Assembly: GCF_036884655.1 (NCBI RefSeq)
Contig: NC_088355.1
Span: 41,717,001-41,781,000 of the forward strand
DNA: 64,000 nt
Source of the DNA: Musa acuminata AAA Group
Taxonomy: Eukaryota > Streptophyta > Magnoliopsida > Zingiberales > Musaceae
Direction of reading: 5' to 3'
Shown here: piece by piece, positions 41,401 to 54,243 of the stretch
How the letters are laid out: every line of letters starts with the position of its first letter
Numbering within the stretch: position 1 is the first letter of the stretch
The notes under the pieces: generated by a model
The model's input: only the letters and a program-made list of their open reading frames with translations
What the model was told of the DNA's origin: nothing
Databases searched by the model: none
Made by a program: the position numbers and the translations under genes

Positions 41401-43456
41401 CGTCCATTTGTCCTGCAAATGCTAGCCCAAATAACGACACCCCTACGATCATCCTTTGTTGGTGACACGTCAAAGAAAAACGTACCGATCAACCTCTTGC
41501 CATCGATCGCCCAGATATAAAAGTTGACCCTCATAACATTCCATTCCATTTGTAATTTTATCATTAGAGATGTTAGGTTGGAGATTTCGCTGAAACCAAG
41601 GCACGCCTTAATCCGTCTCCATAACTCCAAGGAACCTTAGACCACCTCGGTCCGATGTGGAGTCCACCGAGCATGAACAAGTGGAATCTCAAGATTGCAT
41701 CAGTTGAATTTCTCCCCACTCCAACCACCTCTCATGACTTCCACACAAGCATCCAAGACGAGCTTGCATCTACGGGATGAAATAAGCAATGTTAACCCCC
41801 CGGTCAACGACATCAAGACAATAATATGTCTATATTATTTTAATATCTTTTCTAGTGTTTTTATTAAACTTAGTATATACTGATTTGCTGACGCTTGATA
41901 TTGATCCGAACCAAAACCGATATATTATCGGTATACTAAACTAAGAATCTTATTTACATGTATGATAATCTAAAACAAAACACAAGAACATACAGGAAGC
42001 ATGATCATACACTGAACTAAGAACGTTATTTACGTACATGTATGATCATCTAAAATAGAACTTAAAAACAGAGGTTGCATACATGAATCGGTGTCTTGTT
42101 CATGCTGCGCTGATCAAACCAGCAGTACATCATCATCACTTGGATCCCAGTTGTAGGATAGCTGGGAAACACTGTGAATGACCTCTCGATGGTACATGGT
42201 CCCAACATACTGTTAAGCCTGTTGCCTGTGGTACTGGTCGAGTGATCCCAAAGCGGCACACTGCTTTGCCAAAAGACAACTGAAACAAAAGGTGCCAATA
42301 ATAACACCAACTGCATGCAGCGGGCATCACAGTAAAGGACGATCGCAGATTTGGAGGCCGGCCTAATGTGATTCCGAGATGTACTAATCCACCTGCAGCT
42401 AATTAACCATCCCCATCACTGCATGCTTTCCACGCCCTGTGTCAACTCCTTCCCTAAAATCCAAGAGTGGGGTCTAATCTGCTCCCCCCCCCACAACTAA
42501 CGAATCTAATAAAGAGCATGGTGCCAATGACGATGTCGGGTCCACGTCGAGCATTCGTCGACAAGGATTGATCGATCTAGAAAATCCTTGGTTCTTCTTC
42601 TTTGCCTGTGAGCTCAAGAACTCAAATTTGGCTCAGGAATCGGCTGCTGCTTCGAAAGAAGAGAAAGATTAGTCCATGGTCCTTCGTGTAATGCATCTTG
42701 ATTTGACCTGGAGAGGAGCATGGAGGTGCGGAAGTTTCCCAGGTCTATTAACAAAGGTAAAGTATTCCCATGTCACTGAGATGTGATCGAAACAAGATGA
42801 GGAGCACATGGTGGCCCTGAGAGACCCCCAAGGCCTCTGCCGCAATGATGCCTTCCCTCGGCCCAAGGCAAGCACTGGTTGCTTCCACATGAGGCTGAGC
42901 TGTGTCCCCTCTGCGGATCGACAAGATGAAGAAGAAGACACAGGAGAGAACGAGCTGATCTCAGCTCCCACCACGAGAGGGGGAAAGGAGGACCGAAGTG
43001 GACAGCTCAACCGAGACCAGGATGACCGGAAAAAGAGCTACATGTATGCATTAAATATCTCATCTAGCTGGTTCTACATGACACCAACTCTTGCCACTGG
43101 AGCAGGCATCAATTTCTTGCTCATCCTTACACTCTGACGAGCTTCATGAATAGACTTGAACACACATTACGACTCAACTGTTCAGCAACTAAGGTGGTGG
43201 TGATCTAAAGTGACAGGGAAAGGAAGCAAAGCTTGTAGAAGAAAGAAGAAAGAAGCTTCTCTCTCTCTCTCTCTTTCTCTTCCCCCAAGTCTAAGTCTAG
43301 GCTCTAACCAATGCTTTACCAATACCCTTCTGCATTCAGAGTATAAAGATTCATTCAGGCCTGTGATATTTGAGACCTGAGAACAATTATGCTCCTATGT
43401 ACAGAGGATAACACATGAAATTAGTATCCGGTAACCCATAGTTCATGGTCGGTCAG
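38436..43456. other. 5-kb intergenic region
   Basis: No gene supported. Includes the SWIB 3' UTR, a (CT)n run at 40047-40071, and the 3' side of the DUF620 gene. Frames at 41169-41630 (-) and 42669-43137 (both strands) show no confident domain; the first has weak LINE-like character. A 33-bp near-duplication lies at about 41278-41340. Confidence 0.45.
40047..40071. repeat. (CT)n microsatellite
   Basis: About 12 CT units. Confidence 0.9.
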
Positions 43457-45447
43457 TCACTTAGCACAGAAACTAGCGGTATGGACAATTCGATCTCCTC
43501 CGTGTTTGCGTTGAGGCACTTCGAGTCTCCACACGATTTTGTTGTCGCCGGCGGCCTGTCGTTTCTCCGCCGCGACCTTCACCCGGTTGCCGATGCTGGC
43601 CCTGCTCCTTTCGGCTTGCGGCATTTCACAGGTCCCGCCGATGGAACCGCATCTTATCTCGGCAGGAGGGATGAAGCAGTCGACGGAGAGGCCGGGGACG
43701 TTGAAGGCCACCTCCTCGATGGTCCACGCCTCCTCCATCCTCGTCTTGGTGTGGCTCATCGCCTCCTCGCCGAACCTGAAAAGAGTCACCACCGAGCGCC
43801 CCGAATGGGCGATCATGATACCTTCCACGGGGCGGTAGTCGTCCAGGAAGGAGTTGATAGTGGTCTCCCAGTAGACCGCATCGCCGCCGGCGTTCGGCTG
43901 GATTCGCGTCAGGTGCGAGTCCTCCATGTGCACCATGAGCCCTGTTCGCTGGCTGAAGTAGCCGAACAGGACGTGCCGAATGATCTCGGCGGGGCCTTCG
44001 CTCCGGGCTCGCAGCGTCTGCGGATCCGCGCATAGCTTGAGGATGAAGCAATCCTCCCCATTCACCTTTTTCTCCCCGATGCAACGCGCGCTGGCAAACA
44101 TGCTCGCCGTGGTCAGCGGATCGAGGCCCTGCTCAAACATTTAGCTCAAAGTTAATCCAAAGCTGGAGTCTTTATCAAGCAGTTACTTTCACTGTAAGGC
44201 AATGCCGGATGTGGAAGCTGTCGCTGTTGTGGAATGGAGTGCTTTTATACCTGAAGGGCGCGGCGAAGAGGGCGGACGGGGCCCTTGGCGGCGTGCGCAC
44301 CGAGCCAGGGGGTGTGCCGCCAGACGAGCTTCCCATTGGAACCGGCGTGGACTTTGCTGCCGCCGACAGCAAGCTCCACGTACCACATGTCGGGGGCCAT
44401 CTGCCAGAGGACGAAGCTGCCGGACTCGGCGGCACGCGTGGAGCCACCGCGGTTCTTCACCACCTTGGTCGCCGTCTCGAACTCCGATGCCACCATCCTC
44501 ACCTTGCCCATGGCGTAAGCGTTGCGAATGGAGCTATGCAACTTCAGACCGCCCGATGCGGCCGTGTACTGCTGCAGGATGTACTGAGCTGATGAAGTTT
44601 CCTGAAAGGATGAAATGAAGAACGAATTAATGTCGGAAGGCAGCTACGTCAAAATGCCATCTTGGGGACACCAAAATCCAGATGCATCCAGAGAGCTGCA
44701 CGAGAAGTAGTCACAGAATTTATCCCAAAAATGGTTAAATCGATCGAGCCCACGAAACGAAATAAAGCGAAGAAACGAAGGAGTTCGAGAATGGCGAGGT
44801 ACAGAAGAGACATTAATGTTCAGAAACACCGCATGGAAGAATGGCATTTTGCAAGGCAAGACTGCAACTTTGGCACTGGAAACGGAAGAACAGAGCATCA
44901 AAGAAGGATCGAGACCGAGGCTCACAATGGGAGTGTCCTTGATGCTTAGATGTGGAAGAGGGTCGGCGGTGCCGACGTGAATGGGGGCGAGGGGCGCCCC
45001 CATGACCCCGAGCAGAAGGCGGAGGTCAGAGCCGCGGAATGAGCAGGAACCGTTGGCGGCGGCGGAAGCGGAGGAGGAGGACGAGGAATGCGTGACGGAG
45101 GGCGCCCGGGAGAGCTGGCCGCGGACCCAGTGGCCCCACCCTTCCCTCCGCGGCCCTCCGCCCTCCTCCGGCGCGTCGCCATCGGGGCCCTCCATGAGCG
45201 GCGCCAGGGCCTCCCCGACGGGCCGGAAGCTCGCGGATCTCGCGATCACCGGCGCCTCCGGCACCTGCGCCAGCGCCTGCTGCTGGTGCCCCCCGCCACT
45301 GTGCCCCTTCCTACGCCGCGGGAGGAGCAGCAGCGCCGCCGACGGCGACTGGCTCCTCGGCGCAGGACTCTTGGCCCTCGACCGCGCCGGCGACAGCCCT
45401 CGCACCACCCCCTCCAGCGCCGAGAAGAACCCTTGCTTCTTCTCCAT
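43457..45447 (-). CDS. DUF620 family protein
   Basis: Plant-only family of unknown biochemical function. Three exons on the minus strand: 45447-44926 (174 residues), 44601-44251 (117), 44128-43457 (223 plus stop), all phase 0, giving 514 residues. The N-terminus (MEKKQGFFSALEGVVRGLSPARSR) is basic and Ser/Pro-rich and may bind membranes or be phosphorylated. The DUF620 core begins with the end of exon 1 (PLPHLSIKDTPI) and includes SGSFVLWQMAPDMWYVELAV, VWRHTPWLGAHAAKGPVRPL, then CFILKLCADPQTL, FGYFSQRTGL, YWETTINSFLDDYRP and AWTIEEVAFNVPGLS. The C-terminal about 60 residues are variable and basic. Large frames on other strands are shadows of GC-rich codon usage. The core's repeated beta-strand pattern suggests a compact fold, but no catalytic motif is visible. 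Confidence 0.94.
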
Positions 45448-47364
45448 GGGATCGATACCTCAAACCCCTTCCCCCCCGCTCAGACCTGTCCGTAACCTAT
45501 CGCTGCACCAACTCGGTGGAGCAAGCAGCGAGAGGGAGGGACCGGAACGTGAACTATATTCCTTCGAGGACTCGAGCAGTAACCACTGCTACTCCACTCC
45601 GCTCCACTGCGGGCTTTGCGGAGAAGGGTAATATGGGGAACAACCGAAAGAACAAGAAACGATAACGACGTAAATTAAAGGGTACATCAGTCATTTACCT
45701 TGGTAAGGTGAAACTTGAGGGAAACGGTGGGTGGGCGCGGTCACCCAAGTCTCTGGTGTGGATCTCGTCACCTCCCCGCGCCTTAGTCCTACCGTTAAAG
45801 GAAGTCGGTAATCGCACCGCGAGCGAGCGTAGTTATCCCAGGACGCGCCGGCTGACGCGTGGCGCCCTTAAGCGGGGAGCAGCGCATGTGCGGCGCCTCA
45901 GTTGACGGCGCCGTTAGCAGAAGGTTCGTTGTGGACTTTGACCGAAGGGTGACGGAAAGGAGACGGCGGAGGGGGGTCGCAAAGGACGTGGCACGTGACC
46001 GGTGTGAGATTCCGTCCATTAATATTTTAATTAGGGCGGTGAAGTAATAACAACAAAGTCTAATCATCGGGACGGTGACGACGGATCGTCACCGTCAATT
46101 TAACATCAGACGACCGTGGAGCACTAGGATCACCAACAGCAAGAGAACAAGGAGGTACCGAGGGATTATGAATACGTGGGGCGTGCTTTAAATTTTGAGA
46201 GCATTAATGTCTTTGTGGTCCGAGCTTTGACCGTGTTAATCCAACCTGAGCTCAGACTTATTTCAGATGGCTCGTGAGAGGATCTCACTTTGAGGAATTT
46301 ATGAGCTAAGGACAAGTACATGTTAGGTTGATAAGTATTTTTATGTATTGGTAGTATTTAAATTACTAAAAAAATATTATTTAGAGGATAAATAGTTAAA
46401 AGTAGGAAAAGAAATAGTTGCAATCGAAACATTTAAGTACTATATGATTGGTATATGATCTAACACCTTGGCATATGTCGAATTAATTGGATATTACTAT
46501 AACCATATGGTAAAATAGTGACTCCTTAAGCACATTCCTTCTCGTAATACTATTTAAAGCATAAGCTGAACCTTTTGATCCTAAGTTAACTTAAGCATCG
46601 AAAGGACATTATCATAGGCATCCTCAATGTAGTTTTATAGAGTTCAACATCATCAAAGTCGAACGAGTGCGATATCAATCGAAATTGACCTGAGACTAGT
46701 GTGGATGAAGGAACTCGATTGACTCCAAATGAACATCTGACTGGACAATCAAAATTTAACTTAACACCTAAGTCTATGTTTGAATTGACTCAACAGAGAA
46801 TATGTTGTGTTTGATTATTTTTAGCACTATCAGCTCCCATTGAGGTCGTGGTCGTGCCTCTACTATCGTGACTCAATATTTTATTTTTCTTCATCTATCG
46901 ATCTCTTTCACTCCATTGTCACGATCATCATTGCCCTCACCTCCCTTCCCCGCTTCTCTGTGTCAACAAGCCCTATATCGTCCACTTCGTCTCCCTCAAC
47001 TCCATTCAACTTCTCATCTCCCTTGTCATGTCTCTCGACATCACTCCTAATGGTCAAAGAGCGTGCGACGAGGCTTGTTGTTGATAACAAGTTTGCTTTT
47101 ATCACAATGATAAAGACATGACTATTAACTTGATGGGAAGTCCATAATACTAAGATCCGATAGCTTAGCTAAATTGATGAAGAGACCAAATATCATAGTG
47201 ATAGATAAGGAAAAGGATAATAAGATAAATACGATCGTATATGTACCAGACAACAAGGGTGGAGGTGACAATGATGTGACCACAGGGCAAAGGCTAACAT
47301 TAATATTATCGTTTAGAAATTAAAGAATGCTTTGGAGGAAAAAAAACTTAATTTCTTTTTAAAT

Positions 47365-47471
<107 letters not shown>

Positions 47472-48429
47472 GGTCAACGAGATGCGGTGTCTCGGCGTTG
47501 ATCGCGGCTATGTCACCCAAAAAAGCTACCATTTAAGCCGATGGATTATTAGTTCTTCGACCCGAGAAATGATTTAATTCATCGAACCGGGTCCGGGCTG
47601 GACAACCACGTGCCGCGACCGCTACGGCGGCTCGGCTCCGTGCGCCATCGATCTGCGGGTCGCTCGCTTGGTCCGATGCGATCCGAGATCGAGAACCGGA
47701 AACCTCGAAAGGAGCGCAATCCGGTCCAAGTCGACCGCGGCCCCTTGGTCGAACCGTACATGCGTGACGCACGTTTATGTGAGCAAAATTGGGCCATGTA
47801 ATTTGGAACCCAATCCCGCCCCCATGTCTCGACTTGTCCCTTGCTGTACTTTGTTTTGGGGGCTAAGAACATTTCTAGGGTTTTAGGGTTTTATATTCTC
47901 TGCTGCATGCATATATCATGTGAACATTTTGTTCTGTTCTTTTTAGTGTTTCTCTATATCACAGTTCACATTCTCTCTTTAGGTTATAATTATAATTATA
48001 TATATATTCCCATGTCATTAGCATTAGGTACTAAAACTGATATAAATGATACAATTTATATGTAAGTACAATAATAACAAGATGGTAATATCTCAACTAA
48101 ATAATAATTATCACAAATGACAACATCAATCAATCTTTGTCCATGAAAGCAATGCTTTTAAGTCCCTCTCAGTCACATTTGAATGAAGGGGAGCTTAGAA
48201 CAGAAGATGGTGGGAGCACAGAAAAGATTCATGGGCATATGGATAAGATTCTGGATGTGGACCTTACTGCTGCTTCACACAACTTGTTTGTAGCTGTTCT
48301 CCAACAAGTCCTTTTTCTTTGGGCAGGAAAAGTACTAATAATTAAAACAAAAAGAGGAAAATAAGCTTGCTGAGTTTGCTATGAAGCCAATCAATAATTT
48401 GTCAGGCCAGTTGAATAAAAAGGAGAATT

Positions 48430-48461
48430 ATTTCTTCTTCTTCTTCTTTTTCTTCTTCTTT
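48430..48461. repeat. (TTC)n microsatellite
   Basis: TTC/CTT run with one interruption. Confidence 0.85.
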
Positions 48462-48569
48462 CAGAGATGCAACAGTTTAGTATCAGCTGCATTAAGGGAG
48501 AAGCAGTGGCTGAAAAGTTTCATTCATTGCTGAAGGAAAATTTTATGAAATGCAATGTTGGTCTCATTA

Positions 48570-48732
48570 AAGAGAGAGAGAGAGAGAGAGTGTGTGTGTG
48601 TTTATGCACTGAAAATATTTTGGAGCAGAATTGGGTGAGTGGCATCCAGAGAGAGAGAGAGAGAGAGAGTGTGTGTGTGTGTGTGTTTATGCACTGAAAA
48701 TATTTTGGAGCAGAATTGGGTGAGTGGAATCC
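48570..48732. repeat. Tandem duplication containing (GA)n-(TG)n
   Basis: Two adjacent copies of about 80 bp: GA run, TG run, then TTTATGCACTGAAAATATTT and TGGAGCAGAATTGGGTGAGTGG. The unique part is nearly identical; the copies differ mainly in the number of GA and TG units. Confidence 0.92.
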
Positions 48733-51369
48733 ATTGGAATGCCTTTTTCTAAATGAAGTGTAGCAGATGGAGTGATAAGAAGAAGAATGGAAAGACAAGT
48801 CTTGCATGAGGCCCATATTTTGAAGCAAGCTTTTGTTCTTGGAATCCATCAGCTTGCCTTTTCAACTCAAACATGGCAGATAAGTCAAGAAAGGGAGGAA
48901 GTCTTCCCTGAGGACCCATGAAGAAGTGGTCGTGCAGTGCCGACGACCATGGCTTTGCTCTTTTGAGGCACATGCACATGCCCCCCCCTCATCGAGAGAG
49001 AGAGAGAGAGAGAGAGTGAGCACACTTTGGCCTGTCACTTTCCTCTTTCTACTTGTCTGCTTCCGTCCGGATTCCGCCTGAAAGCAAAGGCAGAGGAAAC
49101 TTGGCGTAAAGCAAAAGGAAGCGATCAGGAGAGATGCGGGCTCGTGATGGAGACCAAGTTCTTTCCCTGCTGCTCTTTGATCGAGCTCAGCGCTAGCTTT
49201 CATGGCATTAAGGTGGTGGAGAGTCTACAGTTCGCCTACTGTCGCCACGACTAAGGAAGATCATGAAACAAAAGTACTTGGATCATTGATCACACCTACC
49301 GCTTCAGCAGAAAAGAATGCATTATCTATTGCAATGTGTAGTTCAACGAGAAGAAAAGGCAGATCAAATTCATCCTCTCTCTCTCTCTCTCTCTCTCAAC
49401 ATACTCTTCGTTCTCTTCGAGTTTTCTGTATCGTCTTTGGCCCAGATATCTATATAGACACCAAGCAGGCAACTGAAACAGAGACCAAAAAGAGCCCAAT
49501 GCCAATGGATTCATTAACCAAGTTGGAAGTAACAGAGGACATTAAAATCCATTCAAACATGAGATAGTTTAAAAGAAAGGTTGAAAAGGTTGTATCAATC
49601 TCGTAAATCATTCAAATCAAAATGATCAGCGAGAGGTTGTGTAAGTGTTTTCTTGCATGTGAATTTGAATTTGAGACATATATGATGAGACATATTTTGG
49701 ACTCCAACCACGTCACAACCCGTGCCACACCCCTACCAAGTCAGCACGATGGGTACTTTCAGTCAAAATCTATACCAAGGTACCTCTCGGCAAATCCTGT
49801 CTCGGAAAGCTTGGGATGGTGCCGCATGGTGCCATTCCATGCATTCCGGGCGACGGTCGCACGAAGGTACCATCTCGTCACTCGGGGATTGATCGTCGCA
49901 CCAAATCAGCGTACAATCGATCCTCGCGCAATAGTATAAAAGCTCATAACCGGTATATGACCAGGGGAAGAAAAAAGAGAGAAGGAAAAAAGGCAACTAC
50001 TGACTTAATTTACGATGGGCCAAAGTTGGGAACCCCCCAACAAGGGCCTTTTGTGCAGGAGCTCAACCACCCTCGAAGGAGCGGCCACCTTGACCAAGAG
50101 ACGCCTTCATGGAAGATGGTGTCAGCGTCCCGACCAAGAGATGCCTTTCCTCAAAACAACGAGAGCATCCCGACCTTCCCAATACAAGTCGGCTTCAGCA
50201 CTTCTTCCAACTGATTGTGAGCTCCCGATATCGACCCGTGGACCAAGCCGTGCTAACTCATCGGCCACAACACATTAGTTCACCAACACTATCAATTGTG
50301 TAATAATATGTTAATCATTATGATATCTCAACAAATATAGATTTAAATTATCATGACTTTTATGTCTATTCATGCATATTAGATAAATTATTAAAAGGAA
50401 AAAAATCTTACCGAATCCAGTTTTTAAGAGAAAAAAAAACTATCAGTACATATATCTAATATTTCTGATTCCCTTTGGCACCATTCATATATCCTTATGA
50501 TCTAAGAAGAATAGTCAATTGATTCATATATGTGGTTTTAGATGAATGTTGATCTTATAAATAATCACACCAAGTTTGTTTATTTTGCCTATTCCATGTT
50601 CACAAAAACAAAACAAGAAAAGGATGTTGGGCCAAACTAATGATCGAAGCAGTAGTAGTTCTTCCCCACAAGATGAACATGGACAGTAGTTAGGCCCAAA
50701 ACAAATCCATTGTTGGTTTGGGGCCATCAAGAAACTCAAACCTTTTATCAGATGAACTTGCCCACAAGATGTCATCACAATAGTTAATCTTCATTTAATT
50801 TATATAAATATTCTTTAAAATTTAATAATAATAATAATAATAATACTGTTAGAAGTATTTTATATTTTTATATGCTTCATAAACTTAAATATACTTAAAT
50901 ATACATTTTAATATTTGGAGGGATGTTAAAATTTGCTACATGTGCACTTCTCAATACTATTGATCTGGATTTAAGAAGGAAATCTGTTATTGGCCCTTAA
51001 TTCATAGATGGATAAAGGATTAGAACATAAAAAGAATACAAAGTTATCATTCCATATTTATTTATATTATGATCTTCTATTATGCCTCGCAAGATTGAAC
51101 TTTTATTAATGAGGTATTTTTAGATTGATGTAATTAAAATATCTTAAGAATGAGTGACTTTGTAAGGGAGTTTGTGGTCAAAAGTATGAATGTAAGAAAT
51201 ATATAGTTGATGTCTAACAACTTGGCACATAAATAGATGGCACCAACATTATCATAGTATATTATAGAAGTGGATTGGGAGACGATGTCAAGTTCGTGTG
51301 GTAGATTGGTAACCTAATTAAGTTCTATAGTGATAGTAGCGATGACTCCTTATTCAACTTTAGTGGTAG

Positions 51370-52450
51370 ATCTTACTATTATGTTTTATTTCTTAGAATT
51401 TCAAACGATTAGATTGCTCCAAGAAAGACAACATAGAACGATGTAGATATTTTATTATCAATGTTGCTTACCCAATCAATATCGATTAATGTACGAAGAT
51501 GAAACAATAAGTGTTTACAAAGAAAAAATCCATGATTGAGAGTTCCTTTAAGATATTGTATAATACGTTTTAATGCATACCAATGCACGATGGAGGGTCG
51601 ATGCATGAATTGTGATAATTTGTTGACTACAAATAAAATATTTGGACATGTGAGAGATAACAACCGTAAGGAACCAAGTATTAATTGATATCGTTGCTAT
51701 CATATAATTTGAGTGACTCAATTGTGGAGAGTGGGGTGACAACTTTTTTGGTATTCTATATGTTAGTCTTTGAAAATAGATGTTGAATATACTTTTTTAT
51801 ATATAAAAAATATCCAAAATATATTTTTATATATATATTGTTTTTACTCCAAAAATAGGTTAAGGTTCCTATATCTTTGATGGAGAATCGATTTGCTAAT
51901 TACTTAAGAAATTATTTGATCTTCATAAAATTATTATAATAATATCATTCACATAGATAAATAGATATATAATACATCACTCTTGTTATCAAAGTAATAA
52001 AAGGGTGTTAGACTTGGAGTTAACAATTAACATAAAAAAGAGTCAAGTTCAATATGCTAATCTCTTTGGTGAAGTCTATAAATAGTTTTTCATAGTTTAT
52101 AGATATGATTTGGATACTAATGGTGGATAAAGCCAAGGGGTTATTATATAAATATATCTTTAGTTAAGGTTTCCTATAAGAAAGTATTGTCAATATTTAC
52201 TTGTCGTATATGCCAACCTTAAGTGATAGCATCGGTTTAACAACTAGATTGAAGGTCTTTGTGAAATCTAGTCGTTGGTGAAACTCTTTGGCTATTAGAT
52301 ATGCTTTGTATCTAGCAATGGATCCATCTGAATTTTACTTAATTCGAAAAATCCACTTACACCTCATGACATTTTCTATGAGGTGAGATGATATAAGGCT
52401 CTATGTGATATTATGAAATAGAGCATTATATTTTTCACATACGACTTTAT
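51370..52450 (-). pseudogene. Degenerate Ty1/copia RT-RNase H remnant
   Basis: Minus-strand translation in shifting frames shows RCKWIFRIK, SDGSIARYKAYLIAKEFHQR and TKTFNLVVKP (about 52380-52230). Further on, about 51660-51420, come CPNILFVVNKLSQFMHRPS, ALKRIIQYLKGTLNHG and DIDWVSNIDNKISTSFYVVF, the RT end and RNase H start of copia. Numerous stops; LTRs were not found. It is a different, older copy from the element at 26 kb. Confidence 0.8.
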
Positions 52451-53942
52451 GCTAGTGTAGAGATTTTTTGGCTTGGGTGATGGTTGTGGGTTTGGTAAAC
52501 TTAGGTGGAGAGCTTATGTTAGTATGGAGATAAAAAAAATTGATATTGTTTAAAAATATTATTTTTGGAGTGTGTTGTCATGTGATATACAATCTCAATG
52601 GTATTATTGAGTTGTATTGAAAGTACGAGAATTGGTGAAGAGTTAGTGATATGTGATACACTTCAGTGTCACTTGGTCAAGAAAGAGGACAAAGGCATCA
52701 TTTGTAGTGTCGAGGGCATTACAAAGTTAGTTAGTGGAGAGGTAGATAGAGAAGTTGCAAAGGCAATGAGATACAGTTGAACTAGAGTAATAAGAGAGTA
52801 TGGGTTTAAAGGAGAATTATTTATTGATGTGGTAAAATATGCACTTGAGGGAGTTTGAAGTATACTCATATGAACCTAATGATAGATGGTTATTATAGTG
52901 ACTCACCTTATCGAAGGAGCAAAATTTTAAAATGAAAAGATAGACTAAAAAACAATAACATGACATGATATAAAGATTTTTTGAGTTTGAGAATTATAGT
53001 ATCTAAAAGTATTATATTTAAAAGAATACCTAATGAAGATGTAAGGCTTAAATTTTGGTATTAATTTATGTGAAGCATAGAGGTGTAATTAATGATAATA
53101 TAAATAACTAAATACTTTAAGTTTATAAAGGCTTGTGATTTTATAAAATAACTTTTCAAATGATGACTGATGTTGTAGGATTAGAGTAAGTACGTGGTTA
53201 ATAAGGTATACTATAGTTTGAAAGTTTACTGATCAAAAGGTTAATAATTTATAATCGGAGGGTGAGATTAGTTTCAACTATATATATAAGTGATTTCATT
53301 TGATAAAGCCAACTAATTGAGATGTGTATAGTGATGATTTAAAATATTATATATATTTGCAAAAAAATCTCTATAAAAAGTAACACTTACTTTCCTCGTA
53401 TACTAAGAAGATTCCCTTAGTTCTCATCTCATACTATTGCTCTAATGCTTTGGGACTCTATGTTTGGTATAATTCAACAAAATTTATGATTGACCTATGT
53501 CATTTTAGATTTTCCAAATTTTCAATTGCACCACTTACAAAAGACCTATTTGATTATTTTAACTGAGATTGATTATTTGAATTTATATAATAAAATTTGT
53601 GTCTATTCATAACGAGATAAAAAAAAACCTCATAAAAGCCAAGGAGATCCATGAAAGGACAAAATCATAGAGAGACTTGTTAGAACAAACAATTCTCATG
53701 TATTCATACAAATGATGTCTCATCAGAATCAGATGCATGAGGGGGTCTGAATCCATGACACACTTTTAGTATATTTAATCATAGATCGCTTGAAAAATAG
53801 ACTGACTCAATGAATATTCTAAAAAAACAAATCATAAATATCTCTTATAGACACTTTTGAGATCGCGAATCGATGAAACCACTCGTCAACCTATGACTCG
53901 TCAAGCTTAATTCAATATCATTATCTTATATGATTTATAATT

Positions 53943-54026
<84 letters not shown>

Positions 54027-54243
54027 CACATTATCGCAAGCCTACTAAAAATAATCTTCGTTGGGACAATAACTTCAATGTTTCTTATTTAACCGAGCAC
54101 AACTAAGAGACGGTCAAACATTGACCCTTTTTTATTATTTATTTTCTTTTTGGGTTATCGGGAAGAAATAGGCGTCTCCATCGGGTTGACCAACGAAGCC
54201 AGACGACAGGGAAGGTTGGTCGACACGCGGGCCCCGCTGGGTC
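52451..54243. other. AT-rich region downstream of GH3
   Basis: 52451-52900 may be the upstream part of the same copia remnant, but without a clear motif. The rest is AT-rich with a long TA microsatellite; the GH3 3' UTR probably begins before 54244. Confidence 0.45.
53955..54025. repeat. (TA)n microsatellite
   Basis: About 35 TA units about 220 bp from the GH3 stop codon, preceded by CATA repeats. Confidence 0.95.

Noticed and set aside
41169..41630. 153-codon frame, possible LINE zinc-finger/RT tail
   Set aside because: Only a short WRRIKACLGFS-like stretch resembles LINE sequence. No RT motif or poly-A tail was found, so it is too weak to call.
43445..45631. Large frames on other strands and frames over the DUF620 gene
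   Set aside because: Shadows of GC-rich exons; only the three-exon minus-strand reading matches DUF620.
48985..49025. GAGAGAGTGAGCAC resembling the miR156 3' end
   Set aside because: The 5' half of miR156 is absent and no star sequence or hairpin was found; it is the end of a GA microsatellite.
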